The translations under genes were made by a program, and so were the position numbers. From assembly GCA_039649115.1 (NCBI GenBank), contig JBBWZQ010000338.1, forward strand, positions 1 to 64,000: DNA of 64,000 bases, read 5' to 3'. The DNA is from DATEJJ01 sp039649115 (GTDB lineage: Bacteria > Actinomycetota > Actinomycetes > Mycobacteriales > Micromonosporaceae). This document shows positions 44,879 to 53,526 of the stretch, one piece after another. Numbering within the stretch: position 1 is the first letter of the stretch; each line of letters opens with the position of its first letter. The notes beneath the pieces are model-generated. The model searched no databases and had not been told where the DNA came from. It saw nothing but the letters and a program-made list of their open reading frames with translations.

Positions 44879-45089
44879 GCCGAGGTACCTGGACGCGATC
44901 GAGTTCACCATGGCGGGGCAGCCGGGAAGGGTGCACGCGGCCGCGTCGTACGACGGTCAACTGTGGCTCACCACGGTCTGCGGCCTCGCCATCCAGGCGT
45001 ACGTGTCGACCGGTACCCCGTGGCGCGACGTGGCGCCGGACCAGCGGTGCGCGAGGTGCGTGGCGGCGCTGGCGGTACCGGCGCGGTAG
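44871..45089 (+). CDS. 72-residue Cys-containing small protein
   Basis: Starts at GTG 44871 inside the end of the propeller gene. The C-terminal half reads TTVCGLAIQAY and WRDVAPDQRCARCVAAL, so a single Cys and a CxxC pair could hold zinc or form a thiol site. Similar small CxxC proteins are common and uncharacterised in actinomycetes. No leader-peptide or lanthipeptide-type core is evident. As last gene of the aminotransferase operon it may be a small partner of the binding proteins. It converges with the homocysteine methyltransferase gene 14 bases away. Confidence 0.72.
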   Translation: MTEPRYLDAIEFTMAGQPGRVHAAASYDGQLWLTTVCGLAIQAYVSTGTPWRDVAPDQRCARCVAALAVPAR

Positions 45090-45103
45090 CGGCGCGCCGC
45101 TCC

Positions 45104-46024
45104 TCACGCCGGGTGTGTCCGCGTCGCCAGGGCGTCCCGCATCGCGGCCAGATGCGCGGGCGACGTACCGCAGCAGCCGCCCAGGATCGTGGCACCCCAC
45201 TCATCGCGGTACCGCGCGGTGAGCGCGCCGAACTGCGCGGGCGCCAGCGCGGCGGGCAGTGGACGGTCCACGTGTGTCCACAGTGGGATTCCAGAGCGGT
45301 CCTCCAGATTGGGGTACGCGCCGATCGGGCCGGTATCCGCGTCGCGCAGCCGGGCCAGACCCGCTTCGGTCGGCACGGGCGCCGTACAGTTGACCAGCAC
45401 CGCCTGCGCACCGTCGGCCCGCAGCGCGACCGCCACCCGGGCCAGGTCCTCCCCGGACAGCAGCCGGCCGCCGGACCGGCAGACGAGGCTGACCCAGGCC
45501 CGCCCACCCGCGGCCAGCACCTGCTCCAGGGCGATCCGCGCCTCGCGCGCGCAGTTCATCGTCTCGACCAGGACGACGTCGACCCCGCAGCGCACCAGTT
45601 GCCTCGCCAGCCAGCGGTGTTCGGCGCGCAGCTGCGGATCGGGCGGCACCAGGTCCGGCCGGTAGCAGTCTTCGACGGGCGCCATGGAGCCCGCGACGAG
45701 CGGGTCCGCGCCGCCGGCCGGCCGGCGGGCGCCGCGCGCGGCGTCGACGGCCAGCTCCACCATGCGCACCTGCCCGGCCGGGCCGAGGCCGGCCGCGCGC
45801 AGGGCGCGCAGGTTGCAGCGGAACGTGTTCGCCGTGACCACCTGGGCGCCGGCCGCGAGGTGCCGTTCGTGCACGCGGCGCAGCAGGCGGCGACGCCGCC
45901 GGGTCAGCAGCGCACCGCTGGTCCACCACGGCGCGGCGATCGGTACGCCCGACTCGCGCAGCCCGGTCGCCACTCCCCCGTCGAGGCGCAACGGCCCGCC
46001 GTCGGTCGCACCGGGACCGGCCAT
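45104..46024 (-). CDS. Homocysteine S-methyltransferase family protein
   Basis: 306 residues from ATG 46024 (a TTG at 46060 is in frame but less likely). The zinc-thiolate barrel is shown by LRLDGGVATGLRESG, QVVTANTFRCNLRAL, VLVETMNCAREARIAL, VLVNCTAPVPT (first Cys ligand) and GGCCGTSPAHL (Cys pair). Relatives transfer methyl groups from S-methylmethionine or SAM to homocysteine or related thiols and selenols. It may act on another thiol in this cluster, or recycle homocysteine produced by the several SAM-dependent methyltransferases. It is divergent from the His-rich membrane protein gene. Confidence 0.88.
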   Translation of the reverse strand: MAGPGATDGGPLRLDGGVATGLRESGVPIAAPWWTSGALLTRRRRRLLRRVHERHLAAGAQVVTANTFRCNLRALRAAGLGPAGQVRMVELAVDAARGARRPAGGADPLVAGSMAPVEDCYRPDLVPPDPQLRAEHRWLARQLVRCGVDVVLVETMNCAREARIALEQVLAAGGRAWVSLVCRSGGRLLSGEDLARVAVALRADGAQAVLVNCTAPVPTEAGLARLRDADTGPIGAYPNLEDRSGIPLWTHVDRPLPAALAPAQFGALTARYRDEWGATILGGCCGTSPAHLAAMRDALATRTHPA

Positions 46025-46123
46025 GAGTCGGAGCCTACGGCGAAACCATTGGTATCTCAAGTTGAATGAATACAGCCATTGTGATGGTTTCGAAGAAACT
46101 GCCGGCTCGCCGGTGCCGTTATC

Positions 46124-46771
46124 GTGGCCAAAACCATGTTATTCCAAGTGTTTCCGGGGGTACCTGTGGCTACCGCAACCTACCCGGCTACCGCGTCCGG
46201 CGGCCTGGTAAAGGCACTGAACGGCAAGCACCACTACGCGTCGCTAATGGTTTTCATGGTTGTCGTACTGGCGCACTGGGCCGAACACATCGCCCAGGCA
46301 ATCCAGATCTGGGCGCTCGGCTGGCCGGCACCGGCCGCTCGCGGCCTGCTGGGCATGCCGTTCCCGTGGCTGATAAAACAGGAGTGGCTGCACTACGGGT
46401 ACGCACTGCTCATGCTCATCGGGCTGGCCTTGCTGCGCCCCGGCTTCGTGGGCCGGTCCCGTACCTGGTGGACGGTCGCCCTGGGCATCCAGATCTGGCA
46501 CCACTTCGAGCACCTGCTGTTGCTGGTACAGGCCCTGACCGGCCGGTACCTGCTGGGCCGGGCGGTTCCGACGAGCATCCTGCAGATCTTCTTCCCGCGG
46601 GTCCAGTTGCACCTGTTCTACAACGCCCTGGTGTTCCTGCCGATGGCCGTCGCCATGTACTACCACCTCCGGCCGGCGCGCGCCGAGGCAAGCCAGATGT
46701 CGTGCAGTTGCCTGGCTCCCGCGCTGCGCGCGCTCCGGGCGCGGCAGGGCGAGCTTCCCGGACCGGCGTGA
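46124..46771 (+). CDS. His-rich four- to five-helix membrane protein
   Basis: 215 residues from GTG 46124, or 201 from GTG 46166, which has GGGGG six bases upstream and may be the true start. Hydrophobic helices alternate with conserved-looking His: GKHHYASLMVFMVVVLAHWAEH, WLHYGYALLMLIGLALL, IQIWHHFEHLLLL, FFPRVQLHLFYNALVFLP and YYHL. The HxxxEH and HHxxEH spacing within helices resembles metal sites of membrane oxidases or desaturases, but no family is recognised. It is followed by the CopC-like gene after one base, suggesting joint function in metal or redox chemistry at the membrane. Confidence 0.75.
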   Translation: MAKTMLFQVFPGVPVATATYPATASGGLVKALNGKHHYASLMVFMVVVLAHWAEHIAQAIQIWALGWPAPAARGLLGMPFPWLIKQEWLHYGYALLMLIGLALLRPGFVGRSRTWWTVALGIQIWHHFEHLLLLVQALTGRYLLGRAVPTSILQIFFPRVQLHLFYNALVFLPMAVAMYYHLRPARAEASQMSCSCLAPALRALRARQGELPGPA

Positions 46772-46772
46772 G

Positions 46773-47432
46773 GTGGACCGGAGGCGGATCCGGGCACGCA
46801 GCGTCGGCGCCATCGCGGTCGTGCTCCTGGCGGTGAGCGTGGGCGCGCTCGTGGTCGCGACCGCCGTCAGCCCGGTACGCCTGCGGTCCGCGTCGCCCGC
46901 GAACGGGACGAGCCTGACCACGGCACCCGACCAGATCGCGCTGCGCTTCACCGCGCGCCCCGATCCCGCGCAGGTGCACATCGCGGTCGTGGACGGCGCG
47001 CGGCAGTGGATGACCGCGGGAAGGCCGGCGGTCACCGGGAACGACGTGGTGCAGCGGGTGGCCATCCATGGGAGCGGCGGATACCTGATCGGGTACCACG
47101 TGGTGTTCGGCAACGGCCGGCAGTCCTCCGGATTCATCAGGTTCACCGTGCTGTCCGGTACGCCGGCCGCCCGGCCCGCCGCCACCGGGTACCCGTCGCC
47201 ACCGCCGGCCGGCGCGCTCGGCCTGCCCGACGGAGCCGACCCCGGGGCCGCCCACAACCACACCGGCCTCGACACGGTCACCCTCGCGGTGGTCTGTCTC
47301 GACGCCGCCGCGGTCATCGTGGGGTTCGGGCTGGTCCGGCACCGGCGCCGCCGGCCGGTGGCCATCTCGAACGGCGCTATCCCGGCGCTGGACGAGGAGC
47401 AAGAAAATGTCGAGAGCGGATTGCCAGACTGA
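46773..47432 (+). CDS. CopC-domain membrane-anchored protein
   Basis: 219 residues from GTG 46773. An N-terminal hydrophobic segment (GAIAVVLLAVSVGALVVATAV) is followed by a CopC-like beta-sandwich (LRSASPANGTSLTTAPDQIALRFTARP, GYLIGYHVVFGNGRQSSGFIRFTV). A linker and a C-terminal helix (LAVVCLDAAAVIVGFGLV) end in a basic tail. The usual copper-binding His at the mature N-terminus of CopC is replaced by LRSASPANG, so copper binding is uncertain. Adjacent to the His-rich membrane protein gene and just upstream of the enediyne cassette regulators. Confidence 0.78.
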   Translation: MDRRRIRARSVGAIAVVLLAVSVGALVVATAVSPVRLRSASPANGTSLTTAPDQIALRFTARPDPAQVHIAVVDGARQWMTAGRPAVTGNDVVQRVAIHGSGGYLIGYHVVFGNGRQSSGFIRFTVLSGTPAARPAATGYPSPPPAGALGLPDGADPGAAHNHTGLDTVTLAVVCLDAAAVIVGFGLVRHRRRRPVAISNGAIPALDEEQENVESGLPD

Positions 47433-47468
47433 GGCGCGGCAAACCGTGCCGGATCCCGGGAGCAGACG

Positions 47469-48407
47469 ATGGCCGAGGCTGCCACATCACGTCGTCACGA
47501 CGTACGCACCGAGCGGACCGCCGCGGTCACCCGGGCGATCGAGGCCATGCGGGCCGGCCTGGTACGCAGCCTGCCCGTAGCCGACATGGCCCGCACCGGG
47601 CTGTTCAGCCCGTCGCACTTCCACCGGGTGTTCCGCGAGATCACCACGGTCACCCCGGCACGCTTCCTGGCCGCGCTGCGCATGGCCGAGGCGCGGGCGT
47701 TCCTGCTGCACTCCGAGCTGACCGTGGCCGAGGTCGGGGTGTGCGTCGGATACCAGAGCCTGACCACCTTCAGCACCCAGTTCGCCCGCCTGGTCGGCGT
47801 CGCACCGGGGCATTTCCGGCAGCTTGCCCGGGCGGTGGGCGATGCGACGGCGGGAGCGCTGTGGTCGGTGTCGCGGGCGGGCGGATCCGGGCCGCCGCGC
47901 CGGGCCGGGCCGCTGCTCGCCCTGTCCGGACTGGAGGCGGAGGGGGCCGTCGTGATCGCCGCCGTGCGCCCGGCCGGCAGCGTGTACGCGCGCCCGGACT
48001 CGTGGGTACTGGCGGCCGGCGGGCCGCCGGTGCCGCTCGGGCCGGTACCCGGCAGCGCTCCGTGCGGCGTGTCCGCCGTCGTCGCCCGGCCGGCGACGCG
48101 GCTGACGGACGTGCTCGTCGACCAGGTGCCGGGCAGCTACCTGACGGGAGCCGCGCGGCTGCCCGAGGGCGACGGGCACCGGCCGGCCCGCGCGCCGGTA
48201 CCGGTCGCGTTGCACCCGCCCGGGCCGACGGACCTGCCGATCCTGACCGCCGCGCCGTTGGAGTGGCTGGCCCATCTGCTCCTGGCGCAGGATGCCGGCT
48301 GGCCGACCGCGAACCGGGGCCCACCCTGCCCGCGCCGCTCACCGCCGGGCCCGCTCGTTGCCGACCGGCCCGCTCAGGCGGGTGTGGCGCTGTCGGACCG
48401 CGACTGA
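47469..48407 (+). CDS. AraC-family transcriptional regulator
   Basis: 312 residues. The DNA-binding domain is at the N-terminus (about 15-120): two helix-turn-helix units in SLPVADMARTGLFSPSHFHRVFREITTVTPARFLAALRM and LTVAEVGVCVGYQSLTTFSTQFARLVGVAPGHF (both broken here only for naming). The C-terminal 180 residues are a ligand-type domain with no recognised name. The gene is plus-strand, 36 bases past the CopC-like gene, and its end overlaps the MerR gene by 34 bases. It may be co-transcribed with the two membrane-protein genes and control them or the PKS operon. Confidence 0.85.
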   Translation: MAEAATSRRHDVRTERTAAVTRAIEAMRAGLVRSLPVADMARTGLFSPSHFHRVFREITTVTPARFLAALRMAEARAFLLHSELTVAEVGVCVGYQSLTTFSTQFARLVGVAPGHFRQLARAVGDATAGALWSVSRAGGSGPPRRAGPLLALSGLEAEGAVVIAAVRPAGSVYARPDSWVLAAGGPPVPLGPVPGSAPCGVSAVVARPATRLTDVLVDQVPGSYLTGAARLPEGDGHRPARAPVPVALHPPGPTDLPILTAAPLEWLAHLLLAQDAGWPTANRGPPCPRRSPPGPLVADRPAQAGVALSDRD

Positions 48408-49132
48408 GCCGGCACCGGCAGCAGCCGGGCTCCCGCCGACTGCCGGGCGACCGCGTACATCGCGGAGAGCATGGCATCGCCCAGCACCGTGGCGGTCACC
48501 ACCGCCTCGCGCAGCTGTGCCTGCCGGTGCCCGCCCGCGACCCCGTCCGGCGGCCCGTCCACCGGCGCGACGCGATCCGCGGCGGGCGGGCGGCGGGCGG
48601 CGGTACCGTCCGCCGCCAGGGCCGCCAGCGTCTGCAGATCCCGCTCGGCGAGGCGGGTGGCCGCCGCCGCGTAGCTCTCCAGCGCATCGTGGACCCCGTC
48701 CATCTCCAGCACGCGCAGCGTGGCGAGGACCTCGACGAGCCGCTCCAGGTCCGGCGTGTCCGGGCTCACCCGCCACCCGTACCGGTCCGCCACGGCGGCC
48801 ACCTGGGCGCGCGCCACGCGCCGGGTGGCCTCGTCCAGCCTGACGCGGTGGGTCGGGCCGAGCCGGGCATGGGTGGCGGCGAGCAGTTGGCCGGTGGTCA
48901 CCTGGCCGTCGTCGAGCGCGCCGAGCAGGTCGCGGGTCGCGACGACACTGAGCCTGCCCAGGTCGAGCAGGACCCGGATCAGGCGCAGCCGGCGCACGTG
49001 CAGGTCGCCGTAGACGGCCTGGTTGGGAGCTGTCGTGGTGCCGGACGGGAGAAGGCTCTCGCGAAGGTAGTACTTGATGGTCGGCACCGGCACTCCGCTG
49101 CGTCGCGCCAGCTCGCTGATCCGCATGCCCAC
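48374..49132 (-). CDS. MerR-family transcriptional regulator
   Basis: 252 residues from GTG 49132 (AAGGAGGG six bases upstream). The N-terminal MerR helix-turn-helix is MRISELARRSGVPVPTIKYYLRESLLP, with VRRLRLIRVLLDLGRLSVVATRDLLGAL as its second part. The C-terminal domain (about 90-252) is helical and longer than in metal-sensing MerR proteins; no metal-binding Cys is present, so a small-molecule inducer is more likely. An inverted repeat CTATA-6-TATAG lies 28-43 bases upstream. It faces the enediyne cassette and is well placed to sense product or stress. Confidence 0.88.
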   Translation of the reverse strand: MGMRISELARRSGVPVPTIKYYLRESLLPSGTTTAPNQAVYGDLHVRRLRLIRVLLDLGRLSVVATRDLLGALDDGQVTTGQLLAATHARLGPTHRVRLDEATRRVARAQVAAVADRYGWRVSPDTPDLERLVEVLATLRVLEMDGVHDALESYAAAATRLAERDLQTLAALAADGTAARRPPAADRVAPVDGPPDGVAGGHRQAQLREAVVTATVLGDAMLSAMYAVARQSAGARLLPVPAQSRSDSATPA

Positions 49133-49457
49133 CGAGCCCTCCTTTCGTTGCCCAGAGCGCTATATGTTTTTATAGTAGACTACCGGAAACGGCGGTGCTG
49201 TCACCTGACGCCGTGCCACAGCGAACGCGTCCACTGTGGATCGGCTCCAATCTTCAATTGGTGAAAGTACATCGCCGTCACCGCGAGAGAGCACTCTCGA
49301 CTCCGCAGATCGGGGCGCAGCGCGTGGCTGAACGGCGCCCGGACCACAAGTGGAAGGCGCCAGGAGGGCTTGAGCGCTGCTATAACTGATTAAAGAAATC
49401 ATCAAGGTGGTGCTGCCAGGATTTGTCCGGCGCAAACGACGAGCGGTGAGGCTACCG
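49133..49457. other. 325-base divergent region between MerR gene and unbL
   Basis: The left side carries the MerR-type inverted repeat at 49160-49175. The right side has an AT-rich stretch GCTATAACTGATTAAAGAAATC (about 49378-49400) that is the best candidate for the promoter of the enediyne cassette. The middle is GC-rich and no gene is supported. Confidence 0.45.
49160..49175. promoter_or_regulatory. Inverted repeat CTATA-TGTTTT-TATAG upstream of the MerR gene
   Basis: Five-base arms with a six-base AT-rich spacer in an otherwise GC-rich region, 28-43 bases upstream of the MerR start. TATAGC on the minus strand could be the -10 box. This is a fitting site for autoregulation. Confidence 0.4.
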
Positions 49458-50429
49458 ATGACCGCACTCAAGGACCAGGTAACGAGCACCCGACCTGTTG
49501 GCTGGCGCCGGCTGTTGGCGCTGCACCCGTCCATGGTGGACTTCGCGCGGCGCGGCTTCCGTACCGGGCCGGCCGGTACCCGCGCCGCGCTGGAGGGTGC
49601 GGCCGGCGCCTTTCTGCTCGGCTTCAACGCGGAACTGGCGATGCCGGCCAGCCAGGCTCCCGAGTTGACGCACCTGCCGGAGCACCGGCGCGGGTTCGCG
49701 GCCGAGGGGGCGGCGATGGCGGCGGCCCTGCTCGACATGATGAACCCGGCCGGCGGGCGGCGGCTCGCGGCGGTACGCCAGCGGCACGCGGCCCGGTACA
49801 CGTACCTGCTGCACGTGGGGTCCGGCTGGGCGATGGCCAAGCTGCACCGGTCACGGCTGGGCCGGTTGGGTGCCGACGAGCCGCTGCTGCGCTGGCTCGC
49901 TTATGACGGCATGGGGTTCTGCCAGGCGTTCTTCGCGAGCGAGCGGCAGTTGCGAGGATGGTACGCGCACCGGGACAGCTGCCCGCCCACCTGCGACATC
50001 CGGTACCAGGGACTCGGGCGCAGCCTCTGGTTCCGGGAGTGTGGCACGCCCGCCGCGCTGGCCGCCCGGATCCAGCGACTGCCGCGGCGGCACCACGCCG
50101 ATGCCTGGAGCGGGGTTGCGCTGGCCGCCACGTACGCGGGTGGGGTGCCCGAGGCCAGCTATGCCGAACTGCGGGAACTGGCTGGCGGGCACGGTGCCGC
50201 GATCGCGCAGGGCGCCGCGTTCGGCGCCGGCGCGTGGCAACTGTGCGGCCACGTACCCGCACACGCGCACGCCGCCGTCCGCGCGCTCGCGGGCGCCACG
50301 GTCGACGAGGCCGCGCAATGGACCCGACAGGCGCGGCACGGGCTGGCACATCCCGGCGCGCAGGCCGACCACTTCCGGCTGTGGCGGGTCCGCATCCAGC
50401 AGCGGGCCGCCGAGCACGGCCACACCTGA
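49458..50429 (+). CDS. unbL: Enediyne biosynthesis protein UnbL (DUF1702 family)
   Basis: 323 residues from ATG 49458 with GTGAGG seven bases upstream; GTG 49407 is in frame. The product begins MTALKDQVTSTRP and then has RRLLALHPSMVDFARRGFR. LLHVGSGWAMAKL, LAYDGMGFCQAFF and a C-terminal helix rich in Ala/His/Arg complete the pattern of the UnbL group, one of the five genes that mark enediyne clusters. Its reaction is not known. It opens a plus-strand operon UnbL-UnbV-UnbU-PKSE-thioesterase with short gaps (21, 73, 9 bases). Confidence 0.82.
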   Translation: MTALKDQVTSTRPVGWRRLLALHPSMVDFARRGFRTGPAGTRAALEGAAGAFLLGFNAELAMPASQAPELTHLPEHRRGFAAEGAAMAAALLDMMNPAGGRRLAAVRQRHAARYTYLLHVGSGWAMAKLHRSRLGRLGADEPLLRWLAYDGMGFCQAFFASERQLRGWYAHRDSCPPTCDIRYQGLGRSLWFRECGTPAALAARIQRLPRRHHADAWSGVALAATYAGGVPEASYAELRELAGGHGAAIAQGAAFGAGAWQLCGHVPAHAHAAVRALAGATVDEAAQWTRQARHGLAHPGAQADHFRLWRVRIQQRAAEHGHT

Positions 50430-50450
50430 CCATACGGACGGGAGTCCAGC

Positions 50451-52364
50451 ATGTCCCTTCCTCACGCCGCGCGCGGCGCCCTGGCCGGCGCCACCGCACT
50501 GGCGCTGTGCATCGCCGCCGGCATCGCCACCCGGCTACCCTCGGCGAGCGCCGCGCAGCGGTCCGCACTGGCCGCGCGGTTCCCGTTCACCCTGAGCTAC
50601 GCGAACGACGATCCGGCGCACGCCCGGACGGCACGGGCGGTCCAGCCCGCGCTACGCCATGTCCAGGCGTGGATATCGGCCGTCGGGGCCGGCGCGGGAC
50701 TGGCCGACTACAACGGCGACGGGCTGGCCAACGAGCGCTGCCTGGTGGATCCCCGGGACGACTCGGTCACCATCGCGCCGACTCCGGAGCAGCCGGGCCG
50801 GTTCCCCGCCTTCGCGGTCACCCCCACGGGCCTGTACTACAACGCCACCAGCACGGCGCCGATGGGGTGCCTGCCGGCGGACTTCAACGAGGACGGCTAC
50901 CCCGATCTGCTGGTCTACTTCTGGGGCCGGCCACCCGTGCTGTACCTGCGCCGGCCCGGCACCCCGCTGACCGCGGCCGGCTTCGTCGCCACCGACATCG
51001 TCGCCGACCCCACCCAGATCTGGAACAGCACCACGGCCAACGCGGTCGATCTGGATGGCGACGGCCACCTGGACCTGTTCATCGGCAACTACTTCCCGGA
51101 CGGCGCGCGGGTGCTCGACCCCAACGCCGCCGGCGACAAGCTGATGCAGATGCAGGAGTCCATGTCGGTGTCACCCAACGGCGGGCGGAACCGGATCCTG
51201 CGGTTCGCCGGTCTCTCCACAGTGGATGATGTACGGCGGCCCGGGTACGCCGACGCGTCGGCGGCGCTGACCGCGGGCGAGGCGCACTCCTGGACTCTGG
51301 CCACCGGCGCGCAGGACCTCGACGGGGACGGGCTGCCGGAGCTCTACGTCGCCAACGACTTCGGCCCGGACTACCTGCTGCGCAACGTCTCCCGGCCCGG
51401 CGACATCCGGTTCACGCCGCTGCGCGGGCAGCGCGACGCCACCGAGCCCAAGTCCAAGGTGATCGGCAACGACTCGTTCAAGAGCATGGGCGTGGCCTTC
51501 ACCGACCTCAACCGGGACGGCCGGCCCGACATCCTGGTCAGCAACATCACCACACCGTTCGGGCTGGAGGAGAGCAACTTCGCCTTCGTCAGCACCGCGG
51601 CCGGCCCGCTGACCGGCGGGGTGGCCCCGTACCGGGACGAGAGCCAGCGCCTGGGCATGGCGCGCACCGGGTGGGCGTGGGACATCAAGACCGCCGACTT
51701 CGACGGCGACGGTCGGGACGAGGTGGTTCAGGCGGTCGGCTTCGTGACCGGCAACACCAACCGCTGGCCCCAACTGCAGGAGTTGGCGATGGCCAACGAC
51801 GTGATCCTGCGCTACCCGTGGGCCTGGCCCAACTTCCCGCCCGGTGCGGACATCGCCGGTCACCAGCGCGACCCGTTCCTGGTGCGGGACCGGAGTGGTC
51901 GATTCGTCGACATCGGCGCGCAGGTGGGGCTGGACAACAGCGGTACCAGCCGGGGCATCGCCATCGGCGACGTGGACCACGACGGCAGGCCGGACGTGCT
52001 GATCGCCAACCAGTGGGCCCGCTCCGTCCTGCTGCACAATGCCGGCCCGCCCCGCGCCTACCTCGGGCTGCGGCTGCTGCTGCCGGCCATCGCGCCGGAC
52101 GCACTGCCCCGGGTCGCGGTGGGCGCGTCGGTCACCGTCACCAGGCCGGACGGTACCCGGCTGATCGGGCAGCTCTTCCCCGCCAACGGCCACACCGGCG
52201 TCAACGCGCCCGAGTTGCTGTTCGGGCTCGGCACGCCGGGTGCCGCCGGTCCGGTCGCGGTGACCGTGCAGTGGCGCGACGCGGGCGGCCTGCACACCAT
52301 GTCCACCAACCTCGATGCCGGCTGGCACACGCTCGTGCTGGGCGCCGGCACCGCCACAGGCTGA
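50451..52364 (+). CDS. unbV: Enediyne biosynthesis protein UnbV (FG-GAP repeats, ASPIC/UnbV C-terminus)
   Basis: 637 residues. A signal peptide (AARGALAGATALALCIAAGIA) is followed by seven calcium-loop repeats of FG-GAP/VCBS type: DYNGDG, DFNEDG, DLDGDG twice, DLNRDG, DFDGDG and DVDHDG. They form a beta-propeller. The last 100 residues match the ASPIC/UnbV domain (VTVTRPDGTRLIGQLFPANG, ELLFGLG). It is exported or surface-exposed, and its role in enediyne formation is unresolved. Position and order match the conserved enediyne cassette. Confidence 0.92.
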   Translation: MSLPHAARGALAGATALALCIAAGIATRLPSASAAQRSALAARFPFTLSYANDDPAHARTARAVQPALRHVQAWISAVGAGAGLADYNGDGLANERCLVDPRDDSVTIAPTPEQPGRFPAFAVTPTGLYYNATSTAPMGCLPADFNEDGYPDLLVYFWGRPPVLYLRRPGTPLTAAGFVATDIVADPTQIWNSTTANAVDLDGDGHLDLFIGNYFPDGARVLDPNAAGDKLMQMQESMSVSPNGGRNRILRFAGLSTVDDVRRPGYADASAALTAGEAHSWTLATGAQDLDGDGLPELYVANDFGPDYLLRNVSRPGDIRFTPLRGQRDATEPKSKVIGNDSFKSMGVAFTDLNRDGRPDILVSNITTPFGLEESNFAFVSTAAGPLTGGVAPYRDESQRLGMARTGWAWDIKTADFDGDGRDEVVQAVGFVTGNTNRWPQLQELAMANDVILRYPWAWPNFPPGADIAGHQRDPFLVRDRSGRFVDIGAQVGLDNSGTSRGIAIGDVDHDGRPDVLIANQWARSVLLHNAGPPRAYLGLRLLLPAIAPDALPRVAVGASVTVTRPDGTRLIGQLFPANGHTGVNAPELLFGLGTPGAAGPVAVTVQWRDAGGLHTMSTNLDAGWHTLVLGAGTATG

Positions 52365-52437
52365 CGCCGCCACCTGCGCCGCCCGCCGCGCGGGTGGCGG
52401 CGGGTGGCCGGACCGGACCCCAGGAGGCTGAACGACC

Positions 52438-53517
52438 ATGCTGCAGCGAACCGCCCCGCGAACCGCCCCGCGAACCGCCCCGCCGACCGTGCGGACAGCC
52501 GGGCCGACCGCTCCGCGAACAGTCGAGCCGACCGTCCCGCCGGGCGCCGAGCCGACCGTCCCGCCCGGCGCCCGGTCCGGCGCGGCGGACCCGCGCATCA
52601 CCGCGCTGCGCCGCTTCGCCATCTCCATCACGGTCTTCAACATCGTGGGCCATCTGTTCCTGGGCTTCGAGCAGGCCTACCTCACCCCGGTGGTCGGACT
52701 GCTCACCGGGTACGTGGTCAGCCTCGTGCTGGAGACGGTGGACGCCTGGGCACGCGGGCGCCAGCCCCGGTACCGGGGTTCGGCGCGCACCTTCGTCAAC
52801 TTCCTGCTGCCGGCGCACATCGCCGGGCTGGCCTGCGCGATGCTGCTCTACGGCAACGAGAGCCTGTGGCCGACCGTGTTCGCGGTGACCGTGGCGGTGG
52901 CCAGCAAGTACCTCGTCAGGGTGCGGGTCGGCGGCGCGCTGCGGCACGTGCTGAACCCGAGCAACTTCGGCATCAGCGTGACGCTGCTGTGCTTCACCTG
53001 GGTCAGCATCGCCCCGCCGTACCAGTTCACCGAGTTCGTCCGCGGGCCGCTCGACTGGCTCATCCCGCTCGCCGTGCTGGCATCCGGGACGATGCTCAAC
53101 GCCAAGCTGACCCACCGGGTACCGCTGATCCTGGGCTGGGTCGGTGGCTTCGTGCTGCAGGCCGTCATCCGGGCGCTGTTCTTCCACGACTCGCTGGTGT
53201 CGATCCTGCTCGTGATGGCCGGCGTGGCGTTCATCCTCTACACGAACTACATGATCACCGACCCGGGTACCACCCCGACCGCGCCCCGCAACCAGGTGAT
53301 CTTCGGTCTGCTGACCGCCCTGACGTACGGCGCTCTGGTGGTCGCGCACATCGCGTTCGGCCTGTTCTTCGCCCTCGTCATCGTGTGCGTCGGCCGGCTG
53401 TTGTGGACCCTGGTGAGCCAGCGGCTGCGCGCCACGCGGCCGGCCGGGTCCGAACCGTCGGCGGCGGTGCGGCCGGCGCCGCAGCCGGCCGTGGCCGCCA
53501 GCGGGCAGGCGTCCTGA
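52438..53517 (+). CDS. unbU: Enediyne biosynthesis protein UnbU (RnfD/NqrB-like membrane protein)
   Basis: 359 residues; AGGAGG ten bases before ATG 52438. Residues 1-48 are a Pro/Thr/Ala tail encoded by tandem repeats. The rest has eight or so membrane helices with RnfD/NqrB-family marks: LNPSNFGISVTLL and NYMITDPGTTPTAPRNQ, the region near the flavin site of RnfD. In enediyne clusters this protein is conserved but uncharacterised. Relationship to electron-transport subunits suggests membrane redox chemistry. It is coupled to UnbV and the PKS. Confidence 0.9.
   Translation: MLQRTAPRTAPRTAPPTVRTAGPTAPRTVEPTVPPGAEPTVPPGARSGAADPRITALRRFAISITVFNIVGHLFLGFEQAYLTPVVGLLTGYVVSLVLETVDAWARGRQPRYRGSARTFVNFLLPAHIAGLACAMLLYGNESLWPTVFAVTVAVASKYLVRVRVGGALRHVLNPSNFGISVTLLCFTWVSIAPPYQFTEFVRGPLDWLIPLAVLASGTMLNAKLTHRVPLILGWVGGFVLQAVIRALFFHDSLVSILLVMAGVAFILYTNYMITDPGTTPTAPRNQVIFGLLTALTYGALVVAHIAFGLFFALVIVCVGRLLWTLVSQRLRATRPAGSEPSAAVRPAPQPAVAASGQAS
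52446..52572. repeat. Tandem repeats encoding the N-terminal tail of UnbU
   Basis: Three exact copies of GCGAACCGCCCC (52446-52481) are followed by related Pro-rich sequence. Two 24-base units at 52525-52548 and 52549-52572 differ at one position. They encode Arg-Thr-Ala-Pro and Glu-Pro-Thr-Val-Pro-Pro-Gly-Ala repeats before the first membrane helix. Confidence 0.85.
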
Positions 53518-53526
53518 GGGGGCCTG

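Noticed and set aside
44871..45089. The 72-residue protein considered as a RiPP precursor for TldD/TldE.
   Set aside because: It has no leader/core division or core-like tail, no RiPP modification enzyme is near, and its CxxC pattern fits a small zinc- or thiol-type protein better.
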